Shown piece after piece: positions 24,140 through 34,291 of a DNA stretch of 64,000 bases. This DNA comes from Nemophila menziesii (taxonomy: Eukaryota > Streptophyta > Magnoliopsida > Boraginales > Hydrophyllaceae). Every line of letters starts with the position of its first letter. Within the stretch, counting starts at the first letter, position 1. The position numbers were made by a program, and so were the translations under genes. The notes beneath the pieces are model-generated. The model was given only the letters and a program-made list of their open reading frames with translations, was not told where the DNA came from and ran no database searches. Location: contig JARWIR010000008.1 in assembly GCA_029959085.1 (NCBI GenBank), positions 19,516,001-19,580,000 on the forward strand. The letters run 5' to 3'.

Positions 24140-25324
24140 CTATTGCCTCGCATCATTGACATCCAAGGTAGGAATTGCTGGACCTTTCGTTAATTGCTCA
24201 AGGAGTTTCATGATGTGCACTTGATTAGCGTTGATTTGTGCCACATCATTGACTAAGAAAGTTAAACGCTCCTCCATCTTCTCTTGCCAATTTTTCTCCT
24301 TTTCTTCTTTCAAGACTTGCGTAGAACCCGCTCTTCGAAAGATATCCTTGATCCAAGCATTATCAATATAACTTGCTTTAAACTCGAGTTTCTCTTCTTC
24401 CCCCAATATAACATTCTCTTTTCGCACAAGACACGTGATCATAGTTGGAAATTTAACATTATAAACTGATTTAGGAGAGACCGAAAATCGTATCACCTCC
24501 TCATAGATCAACTGTGCCACATCAACTTCTTCTCCTCTCAAAATACAGTCCAACAGTAGAGCGTACTTCATAGTCACATCCAAAGTTCGTGTGTTTCCGA
24601 AGATATTAGGGACAAGGAAATTGTGCCAAATTCGCGCATCTTCTTGAAGATATTTGTAAGGCCAAGGTGCCTTCAATTCTCCCTTATGTGATTGCACTTT
24701 CTCTTTGTCTAATACATGCTCAAAAAGTAATTCCTCATCAAAGATTTTTCGTTTAGCAACTGCTTCTTCAAATTTGCAAAAACCTTTCAATTTCTTAAAC
24801 TTGAAGTGGTTTCTAATCTCCTCAACTGTGAAAGGAACTAGCTTTCCTCTAATCGGAACACAATTACTATCTCGGCTAAAGAGGCCAAAATAGAATTCCA
24901 AAACTAACTCATGACATAATTCAGAACGTCTTACCATGAACGTAGACCAACCCAATTTCTCACCAAGCTCCAAGAATCTAGCATATTCTCCTGTACCAAC
25001 TTCTTCCTTGAATACTTTCTCATAAGCAAAAGGTAGTTCGTCCAATTGTTTCTCTGCAGAAGCTTTCAAGATTTTTAAAGCTTCCTCTTTCTCCTCTTTG
25101 GGTGTAGGGCCTTGTTGAGGTTGTGTTTTCTCCTTTGCATAAAAGTAAAGCTTTTTACCATTACGATCAAACAAAGGTATTCCACTCTTCTCAACTTTAT
25201 CTTTACCCTTTGATTTAGAACTAGCACCTTTGTCAATTGATTTCTTCTTGTTTAAATCCAATCCCTTGTTACTCCTTACCTCCCTCTTGTTAGCTAAAAT
25301 TGTTGTTCTATTAGGCATCTTCAA
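24140..25324 (-). CDS. Accessory ORF of element A, putative plant transposon protein type
   Basis: An uninterrupted 394-residue frame. The N-terminal 90 residues are lysine-rich and probably disordered (KSKGKDKVEKSG). The central domain, about residues 100-330, has LPFAYEKVFKEEVGTGEYAR, LGEKLGWSTFMVRRSELCHE, LEFYFGLFSRD, IRGKLVPFTVEEIRNHFKF and LLLDCILRGEEVDVAQLIYE; it resembles the Pfam family called putative plant transposon protein. The last 60 residues look like a coiled coil (KMEERLTFLVNDVAQINANQ). It lies on the same strand as gag, downstream of the polyprotein. No signal peptide or membrane segment is visible, so an envelope role is unlikely. Function unknown; conservation in element B suggests a role in the family's cycle. 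Confidence 0.75.
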   Translation of the reverse strand: MKMPNRTTILANKREVRSNKGLDLNKKKSIDKGASSKSKGKDKVEKSGIPLFDRNGKKLYFYAKEKTQPQQGPTPKEEKEEALKILKASAEKQLDELPFAYEKVFKEEVGTGEYARFLELGEKLGWSTFMVRRSELCHELVLEFYFGLFSRDSNCVPIRGKLVPFTVEEIRNHFKFKKLKGFCKFEEAVAKRKIFDEELLFEHVLDKEKVQSHKGELKAPWPYKYLQEDARIWHNFLVPNIFGNTRTLDVTMKYALLLDCILRGEEVDVAQLIYEEVIRFSVSPKSVYNVKFPTMITCLVRKENVILGEEEKLEFKASYIDNAWIKDIFRRAGSTQVLKEEKEKNWQEKMEERLTFLVNDVAQINANQVHIMKLLEQLTKGPAIPTLDVNDARQ

Positions 25325-25744
25325 TTAACCCCCAACTCAAAGCTTTAGAAACCGTTGAAATTTGAACTTGTGAATTAATGGTTGGACAAGCTTGATTTGG
25401 CTTAGGATAGGTGAATTGGTGATGAATCTCCATGTGGGTGAGGTGGATTTGTAAGGGGTTGGCTTGGATTTAAGAAATTGTAGGATGAATTTTAAAAATT
25501 TGGCTCTTTGATTCTTCAATTTGAATGGATTTGGTGAAGATTGGGTGTTTGATTCTCTCTTGTAATGATGTGGAGAGAAGGTTTGATGTGATTTTCTTGA
25601 TGATTGGGTAGTGTTTTGGTGATTGGTGAAGGTTTTGATGAGCTTTAATGGAGTTGGGAGAGTTTTGGAGAAGAGAAAGAGGTCTTAGGTTTAATAAATT
25701 CGGTATAATATCTTCTTATAAACTTGAAACCCTTTCTTTTCTCT

Positions 25745-26140
25745 CTCTGGCGGCTCGTGCGGACCATGGTGCGGACCATGGGGTGTACCGCGAGGTACAC
25801 CGCAGCTTCTGATGCTTGAAAATTTTTACCCACTGGATAATACCCGTGGTACAACCCCGTGGCACGTGTTTCTGAGCTGCGGACCAGGGTGCGGTACACC
25901 GGAGGGTACCCCGCGCCTTCTATAGCTTTCTACGTCAAAATACCCGTGGACCTCACCCCGTGGCACGTGTTTTGACCTTGCGGACCATGGCACGGTGCAT
26001 GGGGTAGTCCGCGGGTCAATTTTTCTTTGGTTCTGGATCAACCCCGTGGCTCCACCCGTGGTACGGGTTTTGACCCTGCGGACCAGGGCACGGACTAGGG
26101 GGTAGTCCGTGGGGGTAGTCCGCGGGGGTCATTCCTTCGC
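25745..26140. repeat. GC-rich island of GCGGACCATGG-type repeats (element A)
   Basis: A 400-bp GC-rich block with repeated GCGGACCATGG, GCGGACCAGGG and GGGTAGTCCGCGGG units interleaved with ACCCCGTGGCACGTGTTTT-like spacers. It has the same position as the CCGGTATACCGG island of element B. The spacers are recognisably related (CCCGTGG, CACGGGTTTT) but the palindromic cores are not. Confidence 0.8.
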
Positions 26141-26356
26141 TCCGAAATTTTTTCCTCGCGTTCCCTAACTCGATTTCTCCAATTCCTACACACCAAAAAC
26201 ACTAATACCTTTCTCAAATATGCATTATCAACTAAAAACAAATAAAATAAACTTAAACTAAAAACGTAAAAGACATGAAAACATAAAAAAACTACGGGTT
26301 GTCTCCCGTACAGCACTTTTGTTTTACGTCTTTCAAAGTTAGACGTGTTACCTCTG

Positions 26357-27835
26357 TCAAGATTTGCGAATATAGCCTCCCCAACAACGAGTAAGGCTAT
26401 GAACGTCAACTAATCTGCGCTTGACCCCAGTTTTGGGGCGGATTTCTATCACCTTGGCTGATACAACCTTAGTGACAATGAATGGTCCCATCCACGAATC
26501 CTTGAAACTTCGTGGCCTGTTCTCGCGTTTGTGGGCTTTCCATAGGACTTCATGGCCAACCCCAAACTCAATGTTTGGCTCAGTATCCACAGGCTTTAAG
26601 TGGATCTCCTCAGGAGGGACTTTGTGATGTGAAAGGCTGTGGATGATAGGAACGGTGGGATCTAACTTCCTTGGTTTCTTACCCAAGACATAGAAGGTCT
26701 CGGATACATTCTTTGCATGAAGGGTGATGGTCCCTTCTTGAAAGTTGATCACACTTTGACTTGTGGCCATGAAAGGCAGTCCAAGTATGATTGGAACCTG
26801 CTTATCTGCATCAAACTCAAGAATAACAAAGTCAGTAGGGATGGCGATATTACCTGCATGGACTAAGACGTCCTCCACTGTTCCCCATGTCCTTTTAACT
26901 GAGTTGTCAGCAAACTGCAACTTCACTGGAGTTTTCTCTGATTTCTGAAGTCCAAGTCTCTCGAACACGGACTTAGGCAGAAGATTCACACCAGAACCCA
27001 CATCAGACATCGCTTTCACTTTGAGCATACCATGTAATTGAATAGGAAGGTTAAAACTTTCCGGATCTTTAAGTTTGGTAGGTAGCTCTCTTTTACTTCT
27101 TCTTGAAACCCTCAGGTTCTCTCTTGGGATCTCTACACTCGCCTCTTTCTCAGGAATAACTTGCGTATAAACTTGTTGCGGTGTAAGTCCTCTCTTTGCA
27201 ATCTCAAGCATTTGGGCGTTGATATTTTCAGGTTGATACGCCTCTACAAATGTCTTGAGAACAGTGTCATCCTTAGGATTTGTATCAAGAATAGTTGATG
27301 ACACTGGTTGAACAATAGGTGGTGATTCCACCTTCTCTTCTTCTTTCTCTTCATGCACAGCAGGTGCAACTTCATCTTCAACTTTTGACTCCTTCTTTGA
27401 GTCTTCCTCCTCTTTCTCTTTAGCTAGCTCAGCTGCATACTCTACCACCGATCTAATTTCCTCTTGCATCTTCCTCAGTAGCTCTATAAATTCAGCTTTC
27501 TCTTGATCGTCTTCAGAACAGTCAGATTCCATGGGGCTAGACTTGGTTGGTTCTTCTTTAGTACTCGGAACTTCCACGGCACTAACGGCAGCATGTGGTG
27601 CTTCCTCTTTTGCTTCTTCAATTTCAAGGCATATAGCCTTGCAAGCTTCGAACCCAACATTGTTTTCACCTCCTTCGATTGCCTTTACTTCCTGTTGTTC
27701 TACAAAACTTGTTAAAACTTTGTTCATCTGTTCGACTTGAGTCCTTATTATCTGAAGTACGGCATCGTGTCCTCTGATCTTCTCTTCTTGAGCGTTCATA
27801 TTCGCGGTCAAACGGTCTAGAGCTTGTTGATCCAA
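26357..27835 (-). CDS. Protease-tail polyprotein of element A, lacking RT and integrase
   Basis: A 492-residue open frame. Residues 1-240 are a coiled-coil and acidic linker. Residues about 265-390 are a retroviral-type aspartic protease: LHGMLKVKAMSDVGSGVNLL (active-site D-x-G-S-G, against D-x-G-A/S-S usual in plants), TDFVILEF and PIILGLPFMAT. After KKPRKLDPT the protein jumps directly to VPIIHSLSHHKVPPEEIHLK and a chromatin-distal tail FKDSWMGPFIVTKV ending GGYIRKS, which in autonomous Gypsy elements follows integrase. So about 1,000 residues of RT, RNase H and integrase are missing in frame. It is one frame off from gag at 27874; a small deletion relative to element B created that break. 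Confidence 0.85.
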   Translation of the reverse strand: MDQQALDRLTANMNAQEEKIRGHDAVLQIIRTQVEQMNKVLTSFVEQQEVKAIEGGENNVGFEACKAICLEIEEAKEEAPHAAVSAVEVPSTKEEPTKSSPMESDCSEDDQEKAEFIELLRKMQEEIRSVVEYAAELAKEKEEEDSKKESKVEDEVAPAVHEEKEEEKVESPPIVQPVSSTILDTNPKDDTVLKTFVEAYQPENINAQMLEIAKRGLTPQQVYTQVIPEKEASVEIPRENLRVSRRSKRELPTKLKDPESFNLPIQLHGMLKVKAMSDVGSGVNLLPKSVFERLGLQKSEKTPVKLQFADNSVKRTWGTVEDVLVHAGNIAIPTDFVILEFDADKQVPIILGLPFMATSQSVINFQEGTITLHAKNVSETFYVLGKKPRKLDPTVPIIHSLSHHKVPPEEIHLKPVDTEPNIEFGVGHEVLWKAHKRENRPRSFKDSWMGPFIVTKVVSAKVIEIRPKTGVKRRLVDVHSLTRCWGGYIRKS

Positions 27836-27873
27836 AGATCCTTCTTGAGGGTACTGTGGTAAAGCTTTTTGAT

Positions 27874-29160
27874 CTAATGAGCAGGTTGTTGTGGGGGAGC
27901 AGGTCTATTCTGATTTTGGTACTGACCTCTCTGTTGGAAAGAGTTGTTCTGGGGGCGCGGTTGATAATGACCAGGATTAGCGGCCCCTTGTGGATTCGAA
28001 TACTGCATACCCGGATGGTTTCGGTTACCCCATTGATAACCTCCGCGATTGGATATAAAGTAAACAGATTGCGGATTTGATTCGCACTCTTCCCATGTAT
28101 GATCGTTAACACTACATTGTTGACAACCTTGTGCTTCTTGTACTACTTTTGTAGCTGCTAAATTTTTCTCCATCGCTATCTTCAGCTCTTTTATTTGATT
28201 TTCTAAAGAGGATATTTGAGCTGAGTTTGCTGTTTCTGCATCTAAACGAAGCGTTCCTCGGGTCTTTGCTACAGAAGCTCGCGTTGAAGGCCAACTTCTT
28301 TCTTGTTCCATAATATTTTCTAACACCTCGGAGGCTTCATTGTGATTCATGGACACGAAATTACCCTTTCCTATGTTATCCACCTTCTCTCTACCTTTAT
28401 CATTAAGACCTTCATAGAATATAGCTAGTTGTAGAGCAGGTGTATAACCATGGAGCGGACATCTAGCTAATTTTTGTTGAAACCTTGTCCATGCTTCTCC
28501 CACTGTTTCTCCATCTTCTTGGGAAAATCTTGCAAGCTCGGCTTGATCTTTGAGTCTCATGCTCTTCGGATAAAATCGGTTAAAGAACGCGGCTTGAAGT
28601 TCTCTCCAAGAGTGAATGGTTCCATGTGGTTGTCTTTCTAGCCAATCGCTAGCTCTTCCGGTCAAGAAAAACGAAAACATATGACAATACAGTTGCTCGT
28701 GTGTAATGCCTGGAGTAATGTAGGCATCACAAATCTGCATGAACTTCTGAATCGCTTTTACTGGATCTTGTATAGCTGTACCAGTATAGAGTCCGAAACT
28801 TCGAAATTGACTGAGCATACCCGGATCGGGTCTAAATTTGATATTCGGAATCTCAGGAGGGCGGTAACCAATTGGTTGAACATGGAATGATATATTAAGG
28901 CCAGGTAGGTCTTGTTCAGCTCGGTTCTGATTATTAAGGTTATTCTGCCCATTACCTCCTCCTGCTGGTAATTGTTGTCCTTCTTGTCCACCGAGTGGTG
29001 GATCTTGTTGACCAAGGGGAGGATCTTGTTGCAATCCTCCAATTGGTGGATCTAGTTGGGCTGCCATAACTCTTCTCAAGGCTCTTTCCTCACGAACTCG
29101 TTTGTTGTAAGGTCTGAAGCTCCTCTCAGGCTCCGATAAGGGAGGCCAAGAATTAAACAC
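27874..29160 (-). CDS. Gag of element A
   Basis: A 428-residue open frame starting MFNSWPPLSEPERSFRPYNK. The central part is the Retrotrans_gag domain (AIQKFMQICDAYITPGITHE, FFLTGRASDWLERQPHGTI, LAIFYEGLNDKGREKVDNIG). A single CCHC zinc knuckle of form C-x2-C-x4-H-x4-C (CQQCSVNDHTWEEC) lies near residue 350, followed by a Q/N/P-rich tail. Gag packages the element RNA in virus-like particles. The frame ends early, at a TAG in CCTGCTCATTAG, where element B reads on towards the protease, so a short deletion here separates gag from protease. Confidence 0.88.
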   Translation of the reverse strand: MFNSWPPLSEPERSFRPYNKRVREERALRRVMAAQLDPPIGGLQQDPPLGQQDPPLGGQEGQQLPAGGGNGQNNLNNQNRAEQDLPGLNISFHVQPIGYRPPEIPNIKFRPDPGMLSQFRSFGLYTGTAIQDPVKAIQKFMQICDAYITPGITHEQLYCHMFSFFLTGRASDWLERQPHGTIHSWRELQAAFFNRFYPKSMRLKDQAELARFSQEDGETVGEAWTRFQQKLARCPLHGYTPALQLAIFYEGLNDKGREKVDNIGKGNFVSMNHNEASEVLENIMEQERSWPSTRASVAKTRGTLRLDAETANSAQISSLENQIKELKIAMEKNLAATKVVQEAQGCQQCSVNDHTWEECESNPQSVYFISNRGGYQWGNRNHPGMQYSNPQGAANPGHYQPRPQNNSFQQRGQYQNQNRPAPPQQPAH

Positions 29161-29284
29161 TGTGAAACCTGAAAAAGACTAAAGCAAACCACAAGCGTAA
29201 ATCTGGAAAAATAAACACTGAAAGTAAAAACTAATTAAAAACTACTACTCGAAATAGATAACCCACACGCTAACGAGACACAAG

Positions 29285-29302
29285 TCCCCGGCATCGGCGC
29301 CA
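29285..29302 (-). other. Primer binding site of element A (tRNA-Asp type)
   Basis: On the - strand, TGGCGCCGATGCCGGGGA lies six bases inside the 5' LTR. It agrees with the 3' end of plant tRNA-Asp at all but about one position, the primer used by several plant Gypsy lineages. Confidence 0.8.
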
Positions 29303-29308
29303 AAAACT

Positions 29309-30825
29309 TGGTGTCGCCTAGGTGTGATAAAAATAAGATTAAATTAAGTCAAGAAACTACGCACTCTCACCCTAGACATGCACAATATCGCAAGTATTAC
29401 AGGACGTATGCAAGTTTTAATGATAAATAGAGTTCGTTCTCAGGGACTTAAGTGTGTTAATCGCGTGAGTAGAAATAACAAGTAGAAGTAAATAATTAGA
29501 AGACAGTAAATTAAAGGGAACAGATTTCGAGAATAAGAATTAAAACTAAGAAAATAAAAACAATAAAGTAAAAGATAAGAAATATGAGATGAGAAGTATA
29601 GCTCAGGTTTTGCTAGTATGCACTAATCCTTCTAATTTTATCTATAAATCTAGTTAATAAGGGAGAATATTAGCTCTTGGTATACTTAGTCAGGATTCTA
29701 ATTTCCCATACCTTAGACCTTGAGAGCGACTAAGGGGGCTACGGCACAACCAGGAAGTGATTTCAAATAGGGTTATCAAACGCCACTAAGGCCCTAAGCA
29801 AATACTGCAATCCTGGTGATATGGTGGTTAAAACAAACCCTAATGACTATCTAGTTAGAAGCATGTTTTGTCAGAACTACTATCGACACTAGACATTATG
29901 TGGTGGTTCAATAGTTAAACACCCTGTCAAGGAGACCATCTAACTACTATTAAAACAATCCTAAAGTGATCAGTTCTAGGAAAGACATTAAATGTAAACA
30001 CATAAACAAATATTAAGTAAGAAGCTAATATCAAATTAAAACATATAATTCCCAAAGAAACTTAGATAGAAGAATTAGAATTCATAGATTATACATATGC
30101 AAAACCCAAGCTATGGGGAGTTTAGTTCATACCTGATGGAAATAAACTAAAAGAAATTACAAAAGACATCATCTTGCTCTCTACAATGACTAAGAAATAA
30201 TTATAAGGTTTTCAACTAAGCAAGGATTATTTACAAGTGATATAAGGGTGTATTTATAGGTGTTTAGAACACCTAATTCGTTTTCTTGAGGAAGAGTTAA
30301 GGTAATGGACTTCTAGCCCAACTCAAATTCGTATGGAAATAAAGATAAACACTGCTGGACCGTTTTGAGCATATCTTCTTCGTTATTGGTCGGTTTGAGC
30401 TCCATAAGATACCAAAAGAATCGAAACAGAATTATCTTGACCCTAACGAAGGAAATTACCAAAATCGGCCTATTTATTAGGTAAAAACGCATATCTTTGG
30501 ACGTGTATGCAGAATCCCAGATTTAGGCAGCTTTTCCTTTTCCATCTTTTTAGCTTTTGTTTCCTTATCTCCAATTACCATGCAAATCTCTTTCCATAAG
30601 TTGTTGTCTTTGACTTGGACTCTAATTAAGCTCTATAATTATCTTTAAAGCTACACACTAAATAAACAATTAAACCCAATATGCTCTAAAAATATTAATT
30701 CTACAAATCAAGACTCAAAATAGGAAAGTACACTAAAACTCAAGAAAATCGACATTAATGACTTCTAAATCACTTAAAATGATGTCTCATCCTAACATTA
30801 ATCTATCACAAATGAGGAGACATCA
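29309..30825 (-). repeat. 5' LTR of element A
   Basis: 1517 bp, TG to CA on the element strand. One base shorter than its partner at 21035-22552 because of GGG to GG near the end. Confidence 0.92.
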
Positions 30826-30830
30826 GGTGG

Positions 30831-32028
30831 GATCTAACTTCCTCGGTTTCTTGCCCAAGACATAGAAGGTCTCGGATACGTTCTTTGCATGAAGGGTAAT
30901 GGTCCCTTCTTGGAAGTTGATGACACTTTGACTTGTGGCCATGAAAGGCCGTCCAAGTATGATTGGAACATGCTTATCTGCATCAAACTCAAGTATAACA
31001 AAGTCAGTAGGGATGGCGATACTACCTGCACGGACTAAGACGTCCTCCACTGTTCCCCATGTCCTGGTAACTGAGTTGTCAGCGAACTGCAACTTCACTG
31101 GAGTTTTCTCTGAATTCTGAAGTCCAAGTCTCTCAAACACGGACTTAGGCATAAGATTCACACCAGAACCCACATCGTACATAGCTTTTACCTTGAGCAT
31201 ACCATTTATTTGAATAAGAAGGTTAAAACTTCCCGGATCTCTAAGATTTGATTGTAACTCTCGTTCACTTCTTCTTGAGACTCTCAGGTTCAGTTGGGAT
31301 CTCTACACTCGCTTCTTTCTCAGGCATAACTTGCGTAAAAACTTGTTGCGGTGTAAGTCCTTCTTTGCAATCTCAAGCATTTGGGCGTTGATCTTTTCAG
31401 GTGTATACGCCTCTACAAATGTCTTGAGTTCAGTGTCATCCTTTGGATTTGTATCAGGAATAGTTGGTGACACTGTTTGAACAACAAGTGGCGGTTTCAC
31501 CTTCTCTTCTTCTTTCTCTTCTTGCACAGCAGGTGCAACTTCAACTTCAACTCTTGATTCCTTCTTTGAGGCTTCTTTCTCTTTCTCTTTAGCCAGCTCA
31601 GCTTGATAATCCATTACCGATCCAATCTCTTCCTGCATATCCTTCAGAAGCTGTATAAATTCAGATTTTTCTGAATCGTCCTCCACATCAACCTTAGAAC
31701 AGTCAGATTCCATGTGGCTAGACTTGGTTGGTTCTTCTTCGGTACTCGGAACCTCCACGGCACTAATGGCAGCATATGGTACTTCCTTCTTTTCGTCTTC
31801 AATTTCAAGGCAAATAGCCTTACAAGCTTCGAACGCAACATTGTCATCACCTCCTTCGATAGCCTTCAATTCTTTTTGTTCCATTAAATTTGTTAGAACT
31901 TTGTTCAACTGTTCTACTTGAGTACCTAAAATCTGAATTGCGGCATCTTGTCCTCGTAACTTTTCATCCTGAGCGTTCATATTCGTGGTTAAACGGTCCA
32001 AGACTTTCACTAATTGTTGATTATCCAT
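30831..32028 (-). pseudogene. Protease segment of element B, frameshifted
   Basis: Starts MDNQQLVKVLDRLTTNMNAQ and follows the element A protein with about the same acidic linker. Near 31350 the frame shifts (after EIAKK), and the protease part resumes at 31200 with LKVKAMYDVGSGVNLMPKSV, FVILEFDADKHVPIILGRPF and ending KKPRKLDPT at 30831, where element A begins. In B the gag frame reads through into this segment (…DAYTDALDQKALPRYPQ), showing gag and protease were once one ORF. Confidence 0.8.
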
Positions 32029-32066
32029 AGATCCCTCTTGAGGATATCGTGGTAAAGCTTTCTGAT

Positions 32067-32412
32067 CTAACGCGTCGGTATAGGCATCTTGAACAGGTTG
32101 TTGAGGGGGAGCAAGTCTATTCTGATGTTGATTTTGATACCGACCTCTTGGTTGGAAAAAGTTGTTCTAGGGTCGCGGTTGATAATGACCAGGATTAGCG
32201 GCCCCCTGTGGATTTGAATACTGCATACCCGGATGGTTCCGGTTACCAAATTGATAACCTCCTCGGTTGGATATGAAATAAAAAGATTGTGGATTTCCTT
32301 CGCACTCTTCCCATGTATGATTATTAACCCCACATTGTTGACAACCTTGTGCTTCTTGTACTACGTTTGCTGCTGCTAAATTTTTCTGCATCTCTAACTT
32401 AAGTTCTTTGAT
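32067..32412 (-). pseudogene. Gag of element B, 3' part with zinc knuckle
   Basis: Contains LAAANVVQEAQGCQQC, the CCHC knuckle (CQQCGVNNHTWEEC) and the N/Q/P-rich tail NPQGAANPGHYQPRP. A TAG near 32168 interrupts it. It continues the gag that begins at 39410; the LINE at 32427-38456 separates the two parts. Confidence 0.8.
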
Positions 32413-32668
32413 TTGATTTTCTAATGGATATGTGGTTTCTAAGGTAGAGTAAAGTTATTATTGGGAAAACGCTTTCACACGAAACAGAGGAGAGAAGAAA
32501 AAAACCTTCGTAAGATTATATCACAAATACACAAACTCTAGCACCAATTAATCATCAAATTCCTTATTTTCTTTCTCAATTAGCATTAGATTTAGATACC
32601 AATTGGTAGATCTACATTTTCACAACACAGGAAGAACAGAAATTAAATAAATCCGTCGGACAGGAAAG

Positions 32669-34291
32669 ATGAACTCGACATCAGATGGAGAATCGCAGAC
32701 TGTAATTTCCATGGAGGAGCCAAAGAAATGGAAGAAGACGACCTACAAAGAGAGAAGCAGCACAGGAACAAAGAAGAAACATCAACAAAAACACAACAAA
32801 AATACAATTAATGGCACAAAGATTCAAGATCTATCAAATACAACAAAATCAACATATAAACCTCTTGTATTCACGAGTTCAGCAGCGGCTGAAAGCAAAG
32901 AAGCAGCGGTAACAACAAGAAGTAAGGTGTTCTATACCAGCAAGTTAGATAATACAAAGATTGGTAATTATATTTCTTACCGTAGGCACTGTTACCGTTT
33001 ATTGAAGCAAGTTTCGTCCTTTCCACTTAATTACTTATATAGAGGGAATTTTTGGAAACCAAAAACAGCTATTCATATGAAAAACAGTTGTTGTAAACAT
33101 GGAAATATAATATCATTAGACTATTTCTACAAAAGTGATGGGTGTACAGAAGATTTACAGATGAAATCACAATATTTGGACATTTTGGAAAAGTGCGACA
33201 GTAATAATGTTAGGAAAAATTACAAGATGAAGACCAATTTGACACATATTTCTTATGAGTTGCTAAACGTGGAGGATTTTCAGGATCGATATACAAAAAA
33301 TGGATTTTTTACAAGGAAAATAATATCAATAAATACAACAAATCAGGAAAGATATATGAGAACCTTCTCAAATTACTCGAAGATAAGAAAAAATGAGTTT
33401 CTGGATTACTGTATTGATGAAACGAAAAGAATGGAGGCGAGCAGAAGGGATCAATTGGTTTCTTATCTGTTTTTCTGCTACAAACGAGTTACCGAACAGG
33501 AAGGTAAGAAGAAGTTGGACAAGAGACTTACTTTGGGCCAAAGAAAGGAAGATCGGTACAAGAGGATTTTGTTTAAAAATAAGATTGGGATTGTCCATTG
33601 GGCTAGAAAGACACAAGTTTTAACTTATAAAGTTTGGATTATTACTTTAGACACAGAGAGAAGTATAGGTCAAAAAATGATAATTGAAACACAAGCAAGT
33701 GAACAAGGTTACTACTCAATATATCACATACGCAAGATGAAACAGGATACAAGTAGCTTGCAACAACATAATAAATTTCAAGGAACGATCAATAAGTATA
33801 AGAAGGGGGAATATGAGGAAAATGAAATGGAGAATGAAAATTTGACTGACAAAAAATGAACTAGCAATTTATGCATTGCAACACAGCAAGAGGATACCAA
33901 AGATTTTGAAGACAAGGAAGATCGACAGCCAAAGGCAAATACTGCAAACTTAAGTGAGTTGAACCAAAACAAAAGGAAAATTATGAAGGAGGGCAGAAGG
34001 AGTAGGAAGGAAGAAATCACGGAAGGAAAGCGAAGAAGGAAAGGAAAGAATACGGAAATTTCAGATGGAAAAAAGATGGCGGGCGCGAACAAGAAACATT
34101 TTGGGAAAACCGAGACAGTGGAGTTAGAAAACAATTTAATTAGCGGATCGCAGCTTGTGAGGAAGAGGAAGATCAAAGCGATAAGGTCCAGGTATGAACT
34201 TATGATATATACAGTCTTTATTTGGTACAAGATTAATACTAAAAGGGATATCCGGACTGTCCCCAAGACGTCCAACGACATATCTCAATGA
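32669..34291 (+). CDS. LINE ORF1, lysine-rich, interrupted by one TGA
   Basis: Open from ATG 32669 to a TGA at 33857-33859, and in the same frame onward to a TGA at 34289-34291, so the ancestral ORF was about 540 codons. The protein is rich in K, N and T (TYKERSSTGTKKKHQQKHNK, KRKIMKEGRRSRKEE) with a basic C-terminus, consistent with RNA binding. I do not see the DUF4283 domain or the CCHC knuckle usual in plant L1 ORF1 proteins, nor a clear RRM. The final TGA overlaps the ATG of ORF2 as ATGA. Function in LINEs: nucleic-acid chaperone in the RNP. The missing familiar domain makes the exact role uncertain. Confidence 0.65.

Larger units (their letters stand above)
21035..30825 (-). mobile_element. 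Element A: complete non-autonomous Gypsy-type LTR element nested in B
   Basis: A 9,791-bp element with LTRs of 1518 and 1517 bp and a perfect 5-bp target duplication GGTGG at 21030-21034 and 30826-30830. In element order: 5' LTR 30825-29309, primer site, gag 29160-27874, protease-tail ORF 27835-26357, GC-rich repeat island, accessory ORF 25324-24140, 3' LTR 22552-21035. RT, RNase H and integrase are missing, so it must have been moved by enzymes in trans. The two LTRs differ at roughly 15 to 18 positions in the first 800 aligned bases by eye, so the insertion is relatively recent. It is inserted in element B exactly at the end of B's protease segment. Confidence 0.92.

Noticed and set aside
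33778..34281. 167-residue hydrophobic frame on the - strand
   Set aside because: Antisense of the lysine-rich LINE ORF1; AAA/AAG codons read as F and L in reverse.
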